64,000 nucleotides of DNA from Bactericera cockerelli (taxonomy: Eukaryota > Arthropoda > Insecta > Hemiptera > Triozidae): NCBI GenBank assembly GCA_024516035.1, contig CM044955.1:46948969-47012968 (forward strand). The letters run 5' to 3'. The stretch's first letter is position 1. Every line of letters begins with the position of its first letter. The notes under the pieces are model-generated. The model saw only the letters and a list, made by a program, of their open reading frames with translations. It was not told the origin of the DNA and did no database searches. A program made the translations under genes and the position numbers. Shown here in pieces: positions 21,034-32,864 of the stretch.

Positions 21034-22589
21034 GATATTCAAATAGCTTTTTTTTTTAAAAACGGTCTTGACATATAATTATGAATGACCCCGGACCCGT
21101 CATTTTCCCACACGAATATGACTATTGACTAGAAACACTTTCTGTCAAATGACCCTATAAATATTTGAAAAATTTCAACTTTCTTTGGGAAGATCCAAAT
21201 TAATGTATCTTCCAGAGGGCAGTCAGCAAAGCTAGTAAATGGCTGATTGCTATCACACCAAAAAAAAACAATGTTTTTAATTTGAATTTTTACTATTAGG
21301 TTGAAAAACATGAACACTGTTACTGTTGGATTCAATTTAAGACAAAGGTCACGCGACACCCCACCAGCACAGCCACTAGGGCGCGACAAGGGATGGAAGG
21401 TCCTTCTATGTAATGAAGGTAATACTCATTATAAATAAATAATATATATTTTCAGTAGAAGCCTGTACATATTAAATTGAAGGTAATAAAATAAATAATA
21501 ATTATCATAGTCAAGAGACATGAGGAAAATGCGAGAAGAATGTCTACCTACGACATTCTGTCAAAGTAGTGGAAATCTGTTTCTCATTGTGGTGCCAGTT
21601 ACTCAGTAGTGAACAACAGAGCCCTGCCAGAATTTAATCCTAATCATGTTCAGTTAATAATTTAATATAATAAAATGAAGAAAAAAAAAAACAAGAAAAG
21701 TCAATCAAACGGTCAATAAACGTCAATCATGGATTTTACTTCATTGCAGTCGTTTCTCGTAGCTTCAACATAGGTCACACAAAAGAACCGTACACCTCAC
21801 TGACAAACCTATTCACGCAAAACCTGCATTTCGTTTCTACTTCTTGAAGCCAAACTAAGAGAAAAATCCACACCAAACACAACCAGTGACTGAAAATCTC
21901 AGACTCAGTGAAAGTACAAGAAAAGAAAAACCATAAATTTTAGGGAGTGCCTAAAAAACAAGGGGAGGAAAGAAACGGTGCAAAAAGTGATGTGTGTGAC
22001 CGTTCGGGGAAAATAGAAAAGTGATTTTTTGGTGCAAAAAATGGTGCTCGTAGGGGGTGCATAATTTGTGCTGGGTGATTTTATTTTACCTATTGGAACA
22101 CAACGGGAGTGGTAAGACATCATTAAATGAGACCAGAGAACACGACCCAGAGTTGAGGAGGATGTGATGTAATGATGTTTAGCAAAGACAAGAGGAACAG
22201 GAACTGCGAGTGAGAGCGTGCGATACTCGGCTCTCTGTGTTTGTATTGATTATACCCCCCTCCCCTCCCACCCCTTCCAGCCACCCACCCCCACCCACTC
22301 TCGAAACCTTTTTTTTACACAACGCCCTCTCTGGAAAGAAGAAAAACGCAAAGACCAGAGAAGAAAATTGCGAACGGCGAGAAAGAAAGGAAAAATTTAG
22401 GTCGAGGACTTGTGTCTGAAGAATTTTCGAGGACATCTCCCATTGCTATTCTCGTGCGGGCCCTCATGGAATATGCAACGCGATGAGTTCACTAGAACAT
22501 GGACTAGAAATGCTGATTTCGAAATAAAAATCGAAAATGTCATCTTTAAGCTAAACAGAAGAAAGAATGTTTTTATTTTTATTTCGTTA

Positions 22590-22712
22590 ATAAAGTTGTC
22601 ATATTTGTGCTATTCACATTCCTGAAGTGACAACTTCTCTCATGGGGACTCGAACCACCGACCTCCAGGTTACATGTCTACCGCCTCATCGATCTAACTA
22701 TTGGGGTCGGTC
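22590..22712 (-). mobile_element. SINE-A copy, diverged
   Basis: Minus-strand B box TCGGTGGTTCGAGTCC after AACCTGGAGG, and a degenerate tail. The other arm has the matching copy at 32130-32300, with a T-run and extra sequence replacing part of the middle. Confidence -1.
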
Positions 22713-23636
22713 GTAAAGTAATGATATTGAGACACATTCATCTGATGATAAAGTTCTTTTACCCCAGAGTTCTCTAAGCTCAACATGAAGAGCCAAGCAG
22801 GAAGCAACTCAAATTTCATGACAGTCAAAAGTTCTTAATCACAAGTTAAAATATATTAGTTAATCCTGATTATAAACCCGAGGTGTATATTTCACCAAGA
22901 TCACACTACATATTAAAAACCACTCGGTAAGTCCGGACACAAGTTTGAACCCAATGAACGTGCCGACCCAAGCGACTGATGCGCAGCGGAACAAAATAAC
23001 AACCCTACTCTCACCTTAATATCTTATGAATGAGATATACGGGGTAGTTCGTTGCTTTGACGTCATCGAGATACACACCTGTCATGTATGTACGTACATA
23101 CTACTCACTTGAAATGGAACATTAAGATGCAAATTATGAAACAGAAGTCCACATTATTTCACTTCAAAAGGAACATTATTGGCCAAATTATGAAACAGGA
23201 TTAAATATCTAGGTTTTTTTATTCCGACGAACAGCTGATATAAATGCGCTGTGATTGGTTGAAATTCCACTAGAGAACGTTTTAAGGTTTCATAATTCGG
23301 ACCTCAGTGGAGTAGGCCTTTTATCTTTTTGTCCCATACAGATAGAAAAAATTGTACTTCTCAAATAGCACGAGCAAAAACCGTTCTGTCCGAACAGACT
23401 TTTTCGAATATTATTTCTTCATTACAACTTTTTCAAGGAATTGCCTACTCTCGCTTCCATACCCCAGCCTGCCCAAACTCGAAAAATTATCTCACTGAAG
23501 TGAAAACAATGCAAGTCCAAAGTAAACTAAATCGGAAGAACCAAGACTAAACAAAAAAAAATAAGAAACTTAAAACTTCAATAATTCAACTGAAAATATA
23601 AAATTGAATGAATTTCATTTCCACTGCATATAAAAA

Positions 23637-23736
23637 NNNNNNNNNNNNNNNNNNNNNNNNNNNNNNNNNNNNNNNNNNNNNNNNNNNNNNNNNNNNNNNN
23701 NNNNNNNNNNNNNNNNNNNNNNNNNNNNNNNNNNNN
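23637..23736. other. Assembly gap (100 N)
   Basis: Exactly 100 N, the usual placeholder for a gap of unknown size. It separates contig A from contig B. Confidence -1.
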
Positions 23737-23790
23737 GTTTGAGTAGTTGTGATATCACCAAAGTGATTAACACAAATATGAAAACTTAAA
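23737..23790 (+). mobile_element. SINE-A tail at the contig edge
   Basis: The first bases after the gap are GTTTGAGTAGTTGTGATATC, then ACACAAATATGAAAACTT: the 3' half of SINE-A. Contig B therefore starts inside a multicopy repeat. Confidence -1.
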
Positions 23791-24297
23791 AAAAATATTA
23801 AAATATCGGTTCTTCGACAAGAAGCTAGTGGAACCGAACCATCAATGTTTCTCTCAAGTTGGAGTTTCAACCAATCACAGCGCAATAGAGTCCGATTGAT
23901 GGTCTGCCACAATAACAGACTATCTATCTATGTTGTAGTTCCTATTGTATAATTTGGCCACGAGTGTTTTTTCCATTATGAAACTTAACAACTTCAGTGC
24001 CATGAGTCTCTATGTTACTTTTTTCTCATCTGATCTGGCTGTAACTTGAAGACAGTAATTCCAGAGGTTTAAAAAAATTGCAAATTAAATTTCAGGGCTG
24101 AATAGTATGAGGTCCCAAATGGGTACCCATGGCCTCCTGGAACAAATTTTCTTTTGAATTCAAACATTATTATGGAGATCCCAAAGGAGTACTCATGGAC
24201 CTTCGACAAAGGTCTCTGAAAACAGTGTGGCACTGAAGTTGTTAACTTTCGGATTTGGTTGGATTGTTTGTAACAACTGTCCCCCACTGTGTTGCAG

Positions 24298-24468
24298 AAG
24301 TTCGGCAAGGGGGGCCGCGGGGGCGAGGAGGGGAGCCAGGGGGGGTACAATGGAGCAGGCGGTGGCGGCGGAGGCAGGGAGGACTACGACATCCGGCTCA
24401 TCGTGCACCAGAGCCAGGCCGGGTGCATCATCGGCAAGGGGGGCCTCAAGATCAAGGAGCTGCGAGAC
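24298..24468 (+). CDS. hnRNPK: hnRNP K-like gene, KH2 first exon (contig B)
   Basis: A 171-nt exon with acceptor GTGTTGCAG and donor GTGAGT (24469). It reads KFGKGGRGGEEGSQGGYNGA, then a Gly tract, then REDYDIRLIVHQSQAGCIIG and KGGLKIKELRD. DYD.RL..HQS.AGCIIG.KG..IKELR is the beginning of hnRNP K KH2, with the GxxG loop as GKGG. It joins in phase 0 to the KH2b exon (D|KTGARIK) at 36818 on the same contig. The KH1 region and the start of the gene are not in the window. This exon has no counterpart on contig A. Confidence -1.
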
Positions 24469-24517
24469 GTGAGTACCTCTCTTGTTTGTTGGTTTAATAT
24501 TGCTGCTGTTGTTACCG

Positions 24518-24655
24518 ACCTCATCAGTAGCTTGATCGATAAGGCGGCAGACTTGTAACCTGGAGGTCGGTGGTTCAAGTCCCGGTTTCAGCAAAAATTT
24601 AGTAAAGCGAGTTTGAGTAGTTGTGACATCACGAAAGTGATTAACACAAATATGA
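24518..24655 (+). mobile_element. SINE-A copy, near full length
   Basis: CAGTAGCTTGATCGATAAGG (A box), GGTCGGTGGTTCAAGTCCCG (B box), TTTAGTAAAGCGAGTTTGAG and GTGATTAACACAAATATGA. It lies 50 bp downstream of the KH2a donor. Confidence -1.
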
Positions 24656-24663
24656 CGAAACAA

Positions 24664-26500
24664 AAAATTGTTGTTGTTGTTGTAGCCAGCTTGGCTACAG
24701 CTGGAGGGCTGAGTGATGGTCTCCAGACAACTTTATTTCAAAGTTGGCTCGTCCCGAACCACATGTCTCTATGTGCGATCAACCATCATGAGGACTTGGA
24801 CTTTTCTTTATAAGCCATTAAACCCTTAGGAAACGGCAAGCTAGCCTGGCTTGTAAGGGTTGGCTAGTCTGTTCTCTGGATATAGTCTTCTAGCGAGACA
24901 CTGGTCTACTCCCTGTTTAACGTACCCCAGCCAGACTGTTGGTTTAATGTCGCTTTCAACTGCATGGTCCTATCACGCCAGGGGGTTTTACCCTTCCTTC
25001 GGTGGAAACACAAAAACCAGCTACTCAAATTAACATCATCACCCAGCCTGTGGTGGGGTGGCTATAACCAACCCTACCCCAATATATGGACGACCAGATC
25101 CAATGTCTAGGCTCCTGGCATGTCGATTGATTATCCTGCCTGCAGAATCGAATGAAATGGTTACGGGGTTTTTAAACAACTCTAGTTATACTCGTACATC
25201 ACGCATTACACTCTTTGATTTGTTTTGTGTTGGCTATTACTGCTGTAAGCAAATTAGCCTGCGCATAGTCTGTTGATAATATCAACAGTTGATAATATCA
25301 TATTATGTCATGTCAGTCATGTGTATTCAAGTTCTAACTCTAAGGTCTTATTTGAAAGTAGAAACTCTCATTTTTTTCCTTTTTCATCTTTTCATAAGGA
25401 ACTTGAGCAATTTCTCTCTTATTTAGTGATAACGCGCGCTTATGTGCTTTAGCTATTACTTCGGTAATAGCTAATTTTTGTAGGTCCAGTATTCGTTACC
25501 GGGCCCATTAATGATATCAGAAAACCATAGCTAGCATGCTACGAAACCCCTGACCACAAATGTATGAGTGCGAAAGAAAGGACAAAAGAAAGAAGGCTCA
25601 AATAAATACACTGCCAATTATTGACACAAGACTTCCTCGTGATTATTTCACATTTTGTTCTTGTTTGTCGGTTTAATATTGCTGCTGTTGTTGTTGTAAC
25701 CAGCTTGGCTACAGCTGGAGGGCTGAGTGATGGTCCCCAGACAACTTTCAAAGTAAGTGCGATCAACCATCATGAGGACTTGGACTTTTCTTTATAAGCC
25801 ATTAAACCCTCAGGAAACTGCTAGCTAGCCTGGCTTGTAAGGGTTGGCTAGGCTGTTCTCTGGATATAGTCTTCTAGCGAGACACTGGTCTACTCCCTGT
25901 TTAACGTCCCCCAGCTAGACTGTTGGTTTAATGTTGCTTTCAACTGCATGGTCCTATCACGCCAGGGGGTTTTACCCTTCATTCGGTGGAAACACAAAAA
26001 CCAGCTACTCAAATTAACATCATCACCCAGCCTGTGGTGGAGTGGCTATAACCAACCCTACCCCAATATATGGACGACCACCAGATCCAATGTCTAGGCT
26101 CCTGGCATGTCGATTGATTATCCTGCCTGCAGAATCGAATGAAATGGTTACGGGGTTTTTAAACAACTCTAGTTATACTCGTACATCACGCATTACACTC
26201 TTTGATTTGTTTTGTGTTGGCTATAACTGCTGTAAGCAAATTAGCCTGCGCATAGTCTGTTGAAAAGACGTCATGTGTATTCAAGTTCTAACTCTAAGGT
26301 CTTATTTGAAAGTAGAAACTCTTATTTTTTTTCATAAGGAACTTGAGCAATTTCTCTCTTATTCAGTGAAAACGCACGCTTATGTGCTTTAGTTATTATT
26401 TCGGTAATAGCTAATTTATGGAGGTCCAGTATTCGTTATTGGACCTAATATCGATTTCTGAATCCACAGTTAGCATGCTAGAAAACCCCTCACCACACAT
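24664..26500. repeat. Direct duplication of a segment of about 0.85-1 kb
   Basis: 24664-25560 and 25676-26500 are the same sequence at an offset of about 984-1012 bp, both starting TGTTGTTGTTGTAACCAGC-like and holding the LINE 3'-UTR words (AACATCATCACCCAGCCTG). The parallel 72- and 73-codon frames are a by-product of the duplication. The second copy lacks a few short segments. Confidence -1.
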
Positions 26501-26910
26501 GTATGAGTGCGAAAGAAGGGACAAAAAGAGAGAGGACAGTTCGAATTTGAATGGTCACCTATCTATGTCCTTAATTTGCTGGACGTTCCTTAACTTCAGT
26601 GACAAAACGAGAACTGGTGCATTAATTGTGCCATCGACGCTACCTAGTTTCGAGAGTACCATAATACAATACCCCTTTGTACGAGTAGTTCGTAGGGAGT
26701 TGGGACAGCAGAACATAATAAATTAATAATAATACACTTCAGTGGAAGGTGGTTTCCACACTTCTTGATTCTACACGCTATGCTTGGTCCTTAAAGTATA
26801 AGTCCCAACTGTCTGCACTTACTCTCTCGTTCATGACAATCTTTAATCCATCAAAACCAAAATATGGCAAACTTCCTCTCTTAAGCCAGGATTGGAGGTT
26901 CTATTCTATA

Positions 26911-29273
26911 CAGGGTGGACCAAAAAAACGTTTACACCCGTTAATGGTAGATTACTGACGACATTTCCAGCCCGGATCTGCAATCCGTTTTTTCGGATTC
27001 GCCTTTGTAACTGCACAAAGTGATTTTTTGCAACTTTCTGAAAAAGTCCGACTTTGGCTTATTCTTCAAGTCAGTACTTTTTTCCTGTTTAAGATGAGTT
27101 GATTCTGAACAATTCTACAGAAAGCCAACAAAATTTCGATGTTTCTAGCTACACTACTTTGTTTTTTTACGGTTTGGTTTGGCATCTTTTTTGACACCTG
27201 AATAGAAAAAAAATTCTCATGTAAGATTTTTACACTTTGAAACACTCAAGATTTGCCCGAACAAATTTCGGCACAGCCACGGGCAAGTTTGATAAAAGTT
27301 GGCGGCCAACCCAAGGATGCTAAAAAATAATTTTACGATTTTTTATCACGTGATTTTCTGGGAAAACGAACCAGGTAAGTCTCAAAAAATGATGTTCAAA
27401 ATCTTAAAAGTGTTGACCGTGTAGGGTCGTCTTGTACTCAGAGAGTAATTAGCTATTTATGTCTGATAATTATTTTCCTTGGAATTAATTAAAGGCCAGT
27501 CAAATGAATGATTGTTTGTTTCTCGATGATAGTTTTCAAGCATATTTTTCTGCATTCTATGAAATATTATCTTTAAACTTCTTGAGTTTTTTTAGTACAA
27601 GTTACATAATTATTATTATTCGGATGCTAAAATGGCAGTTATGCATTTAGCATATGAAGCTGCCATCAGGAACATTTGGGATCACGTGAAAAACATAGTT
27701 TACGAAATGCCAGTGGAGACACAAGAGTAGCAGAATCTGGTAGCAAGAATCCTGTTGGCATTCCACGACCTGACAGAAAAACCTGGAATCTTCCGCAACA
27801 TTCGACGGAACATGATGAAGAGGTTCAACCTTTGCATCCAGGAAGATGGATGACACTTCCAACAGTTCCTCTGAGGGAATTGAGAAGGGAAAGAGAGAGA
27901 GGCAAGAAGGTAGAGGGTACTATGGCTAAATAAAAAATGGCAACAGTCTTTTTTATTTTGTAGTCATGATTTTTTTGCTGGCTCTGGCGTTCGGACCGGG
28001 GTGGGATCTTCCACACTGAGCTAATCGTGCGCTTCTAATCGTTTTTCATTGAACATACTAACACAAAATGTTTTTTTAAAATACCTTTTTGTTTATATCA
28101 AAATAGTATAAAACATAATAAAGACTGCAAAAGTTTATTAATTTTACAAAATATTATCATGTTTTTTTTTCAAGATTTCTATTAAGAGTTGGAAATCGGT
28201 AGGTATTTGTTAAATAATTAGGATTGTTTATGATAGAAGAACCTACCTACATATTTACCTGGCTTCATTTCATAAAGTCTATTATCGTTAGGAAAATTCG
28301 CTAGTTTTTTTTTTTTTTTTTTTTCTCGTAGGGAAGCATAAGAAGAACCATCCATACATTATCAAGGCAGTCTCTCAGGGTCTTACATGAAAAATAATTA
28401 TGTGTATTGTGATACCAATAGTATCTGATATAACTCATTTTCGGATGGTATTACCCCCAAAAAAAACCATAAGTTGTTAGTAAAAAAACCATACAACAGG
28501 TCAGATACAGGTATGAATAAAATATTCCATCAGATTTTTTTGATAATTAAAAAATTATTGACCGCCGAGAATTGAACCTCGGTTGTGCGACTAACACTCT
28601 TAGCACTGACACATCTAGCTAACACCACTGACAAACTGAGAAGCACGAAAATTATCATTTGAATTTTTCTAAACAGGCTGATGAAGGTATGTGAGACCGC
28701 GGTATTCAAAAAAAGCAATGTAAACAATTATTGTAAACAATACAAGACGCCCTTACACAATCTACAACTAGAAAACTCTCAGGATTTTTGAAGAGTTTTT
28801 GGCAAACATCTAATAATTTTTCCCAGAAGATCACGTGATAAAAAATCGTAAAATTATTTTTTAGCATCCTCGGGGTGGCCGCCAACTTTTATCAAACTTG
28901 CCCATGTCTGTGCCAAAATTTGTTCGGACAAATGTCGAGTGTTTTATGTAGTAAAAAAGTTTTTTCGAGTGTTTTTTTCCGTTCAGGTGTAAAAAAATAT
29001 GACAAACCAAACCGTAAAAAAACAAAGTAGTGTGACTAGAAACATCGAAATTTTGTTAGCTTTCTGGAGAATTGTTCAGAATCAACTCATCTTAAACAGG
29101 AAAAAAGTACTGACCTGAAGAATAAGCCAAAGTCGGACTTTTTTGGAAAGTTGCAAAAAATCACTTTGTGCAGTTACAAAGGCGAATCCGAAAAAAAGGA
29201 TTGCAGATCCGGGCTGGAAATGTCGTCAGTAATCTACCATTAACGGGTGTAAACGTTTTTTTGGTCCACCCTG
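26911..29273. mobile_element. mariner/Tc1-like element with TIRs of about 470 bp
   Basis: The termini start CAGGGTGGACCAAAAAAACG and are inverted over about 470 bp (26911-27375 against 28798-29273). TA flanks both sides (26909-26910, 29274-29275). The element is 2363 bp and sits in the large intron after KH2a. The interior holds a broken transposase remnant and SINE material (about 27985-28045). Long TIRs with a decayed core suggest an old non-autonomous or dead copy. Confidence -1.
27640..27866 (+). pseudogene. Transposase C-terminal remnant
   Basis: A frame from about 27649 reads AAIRNIWDHVKNIVYEMPVE, then TQE-stop and NLVARILLAFHDLTEKPGIF, then RNIRRNMMKRFNLCIQEDG-stop-HFQQFL. The pattern R..M.RR...CI...G.HF..L is the usual C-terminal end of mariner-like transposases in insects. 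The in-frame TAG (27727-27729) and TGA, where W or R would be expected, make it a dead copy. Confidence -1.
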
Positions 29274-29410
29274 TATATCTATTAGCTATTACCCATGACT
29301 CAGCTCATGGACACTAAGAAGGGAGATTTTACACCAGAAGGACTCTGATCAAATTAAAAGGCTCTCGATCAAGGGAGGTGATAATTCTTATGATTTTTTA
29401 TAATCCTGCC

Positions 29411-29640
29411 TGAAAATACTTTTCCTTCCTTCTCTCTCTCTCCTCCCTCCCTCCCTTAATTGTCATTTTCCTCCCTCCTTATTATCACTCCCCCCTCTAT
29501 AGCTTTCCCTCCTCCTGCCCCTCTATACAATTCCCTCCTTCTCCTCTCTCTCCCTCCCTACCTCCCGCCCTATCTCCCTCCCTCCCTCCCTCTCCCTCTC
29601 TTTCCCTTCCTTCCTCCCTCTCTCTCCCCAATCCCCTCTT
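29411..29640. repeat. CT-rich low-complexity tract
   Basis: Tandem CTCCCTCC-type sequence on the plus strand; open frames here are compositional. Confidence -1.
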
Positions 29641-29716
29641 GTGGTTCATCTCGTGGGCGGTCTATCACAAACTCAACAATGACAAACGAAAAATAACAGT
29701 GAGGGAACAGTTGGGG

Positions 29717-29930
29717 ACTAGAAAGAGAGAGAGGGAAAAGGTATGTGAAAAGGTGTGAGAGAGAGAGAGAGAAAGAGAGAGAAAGAGAGAAAGAGAGAGC
29801 AAGAGAAAGAGAGAGAGAGCGAGAGAAAGAGAGAGAGAGCGAGAGAGTCAAGTTGTAGGAGAAAAAAGGGGAGGGGAGAAATAGAAGTGGGGGGAGAGAA
29901 TGATTGAGAGAGGAGATATAGAGAGGAAGA
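29717..29930. repeat. GA-rich low-complexity tract
   Basis: (GAGA)n and GAGAGAAAGA words. Together with the CT tract about 80 bp upstream it could form a purine/pyrimidine fold-back. Confidence -1.
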
Positions 29931-30159
29931 AAAGCTGACATGGATATGTCAAGTATTATTGTGTGAGTGACAGGGTGTCTCCGAGGTACTAGCTCCTAGC
30001 TCCTACGATAAACTTTGCCCCTCCCTGTATTATTATAATAATTTTCCTATTTTTCAAAAGCTCTTACAATCTAAATACTATTTTGTACACTTCTGAAGGC
30101 TGCGTGATATTTTTACGAAAAAAATTGAGTATAATAAAAAATAAAATATAATAATGTAC

Positions 30160-30345
30160 CGCCTTATTTATACTGCCCGATTAGGACTAATGAGTCCCAT
30201 TATTCCAGCAGTAAGGCCAAGACGTATTATTATATGTTCAAAATCCCAAAGAGGAGGGTAACTTGTCATGTCTGCCGGCTGGGTTTTGAACCCGCGACCT
30301 CTAGATTACCGCGACCTCTAGATGAGCAACGGGGACAGACAATGT
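30160..30345 (-). mobile_element. SINE-C copy
   Basis: TACTGCCCGATTAGGACTAA, TGAGTCCCATTATTCCAGCA, CTTGTCATG and GGGTTTTGAACCCGCGACCT (B box, minus strand). The B-box flank is tandemly repeated. Confidence -1.
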
Positions 30346-31051
30346 AAAACCATATTATGCTTACTATAGTGCATTAGTGCTACACCAAGTTTTGAAGGGA
30401 GCTTGAAATTTCTGACAATGCACGTGCAGATTATCCTCCGCCATTGTGTCAATATCCACTACGAGTTCATTTTCCTTTGGAATCGTTGAAGTTTTTAAAG
30501 TCATTCATGCAAAATCTTTCTAATGAAACTTATAAGTCGATTTCCGCAGTCCTGCTCTCAAAATATATGTGCTTAAAAAAAAAAAAAAGGAAAATTAGAT
30601 TTTAAGTCTCGATCTCATTTCTGTACTTATAAGTACAAGTTCTAAGTAATGATCAATTCATAGACAATTAAATTGCCTTCGTCATGAACCCAAGGTAGTT
30701 ACAACACTCCAAAAGACTAAAAAATATTTATATGTGTATTCCCTGTACCGGGCAGTGGGCAGTGTGGGCACTTTTTTACTTTACATTTTAAAAATCTGTA
30801 GAGACATTTTAGCACATTATTATTTTTTGTTGCAACATACTTGTATTTTAATTCTTATTCGAATTTCATCCAAGCCCGCCCTACTGCAAGAGAGCTAAGC
30901 TGAAAAGAGAAATATTTCTGAGCAATGGGGAAAAAATATATCTCCATAATCCATGAAACCCCCCCACCTAGAATGAACAAGATTAAGAAAACAGCGATTA
31001 TAATTCTCGTAATTCCCTTCTGAATGTTCCAAGAAAAGGGTTTGATTTTTT
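30346..31051. other. Intronic DNA, nothing recognised
   Basis: AT-rich sequence of contig B with no counterpart on contig A, which ends before reaching it. Confidence -1.
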
Positions 31052-31324
31052 TTTTACTGTGCAGTGGAAATGAATATTCATTCAATTTTTATATTTTCAG
31101 TCTGATTTATATTATATTTTCAGTCTGAAGATGTTAAGTTTCTTATGTTTTATTGGTTTAGTCTTGGTTCTCCCGGTTGAGTCTTACTTTGGTACTTGCA
31201 TTGTTTACACTTCAGTGAGGTAAATTTTCGAGTGTGGGCAGGCTGGGGTATGGAAGCAATTCCTTGAAAAAGGTGTAATGAAGAAATAATATTCGAAAAA
31301 GGCTGTTTAGAGAGAATGGTTTTT

Positions 31325-31466
31325 CTTCTTCTTCTTTTTCTACGTCTTTTCCCACTCAAGTGGGGTCGACATTTCTTGACAGTCTTTTTCATGTCTCTCG
31401 ATTTTGTGCCAGACTCTCGTTTAAATTTCTCTCTCTGAAGTCCTGTTCCACTTTAGTCCTGTTTTT
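31325..31466 (-). mobile_element. Short LINE 3' end, present only on this arm
   Basis: About 142 bp ending, on the minus strand, in GAAGAAGAAGAAAAA. It is preceded by the frame KKTVKKCRPHLSGKRRRKRR. A short duplication of the GTTTTT/AAAAAC target flanks it. The other arm (about 23360-23385) goes straight from GAGCAAAAAC to CGTTCTGTC. Confidence -1.
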
Positions 31467-32129
31467 GCTCGTGCTATTTGAGAAGTACATTTTTTTCTAT
31501 CTGTATGGGACAAAAAGATAAAAGGCCTACTCCACTGAGGTCCGAATTATGAAACCCTTAATACGTTCTCTAGTGGGAATTTCAACCAATCACAGCGCAA
31601 TTATATCAGCTGTCAGTTGGAATAACAAAACCTAGATATTTAATCCTGTTTCATAATTTGGCCCCTAATATTCCTTTTGAAGTGAAATAATGTGGACTTC
31701 TGTTTCATAATTTGCATCTTAATGTTCCATTTCAAGTGAGTAGTATGTACGTACATACATGACAGGTGTGTATCTCGATGACGTCAAAGCAACGAACCAC
31801 CCGGTATATCTCATTCATAAGATATTAAGGTGAGAGTAGGGTTGTTATTTTGTTCCGCTGCGCATCAGTCGCTTGGGTCGGCACGTTCATTGGGTTCAAA
31901 CTTGTGTCCGGACTTCCCCAGTGATTTTATAATATGTAGTGTGATCTTGGTGAAATATACACCTCGGGTTTATAATCAGGATTAACCAATATATTTTAAC
32001 TGGTAACTAAGAACTTTTGACTGTCATGAAATTTGAGTTGGTTCCTGGTTGGTTCTTCATGTTGAGCTGAGAGAACTCTGGTATAAAAGAACTTTATCAT
32101 CAGATGAATGTGTCTCCAAATTATTACTT

Positions 32130-32300
32130 TACGACCGACCTCAATAGTTAGACTTGTAACCTGGAGGTCGGTGGTTTTTTTTTTTAAACATTTTATTTAT
32201 TTATTAACAATATTGGAGGAACCTTGGAGGAAAAGGTTCCAGTCCCAATTGGAGAAGTTGTCACATCAGGAATGTGAATAACACATCTGACAACTTTATT
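32130..32300 (+). mobile_element. SINE-A copy, rearranged
   Basis: GACCGACCTCAATAGTTAGA, AACCTGGAGGTCGGTGG, then a T-run and TTATTTATTTATTA insertion, and a degenerate tail. Allelic to 22590-22712. Confidence -1.
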
Positions 32301-32864
32301 TACGAAATAAAAACATTCTTTCTTCTGTTTTGCTGAAAGATGACATTTTTGATTTTTATTTCGAAATCAGCATTTCTAGTCCGATGTTCTAGTGAACTCA
32401 TCGCGTTGCATATTCCATGAGGGCCTGCACGAGAATAGCAATGGGAGATGTCCTCGATATTCCTCACGGGGCGTTCAGACACAAGTCCTCGACCTAAATT
32501 TTTCCTTTCTTTCTCGCCGTTCGCAATTTTCTTCTCCGGTCTTTGCGTTTTTCTTCTTTCCAGAGAGGGCGTTGTGTAAAAAAAAGGTTTCGAGAGTGGG
32601 TGGGGGTGGGTGGCTGGAAGGGGTGGGGTGGAAGGGGGCGGGTATAATCAATACAAACACAGAGAGCCGAGTATCGCACGCTCTCACTCGCAGTTCCTGT
32701 TCCTCTTGTCTTTGCTAAACATCATTACATCACATCCTCCTCAACTCTGGGTCGTGTTCTCTGGTCTCATTTAATGATGTCTTACCACTCCCGTTGTGTT
32801 CCAATAGGTAAAATAAAATCACCCAGCACAAATTATGCACCCCCTACGAGCACCATTTTTTTGC

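Larger units (their letters stand above)
8647..23636. repeat. Left arm of the 15-kb inverted duplication
   Basis: Near-identical, in reverse complement, to about 31052-46918, and carries the same exons, SINEs and mariner remnant. Its outer limit (about 8647) matches the last base before the second N gap, and its inner limit is the first N gap itself. See the findings for why this is read as two overlapping haplotype contigs. Confidence -1.

Noticed and set aside
22179..22436. 85-codon frame mirrored at 32392-32718
   Set aside because: Mirrored only because the arms are duplicates; a compositionally biased Gly/Pro stretch with no domain, splice or phase support.
29570..29941. A 123-codon Ser/Leu-rich frame
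   Set aside because: Purely the translation of GA/CT low-complexity DNA.
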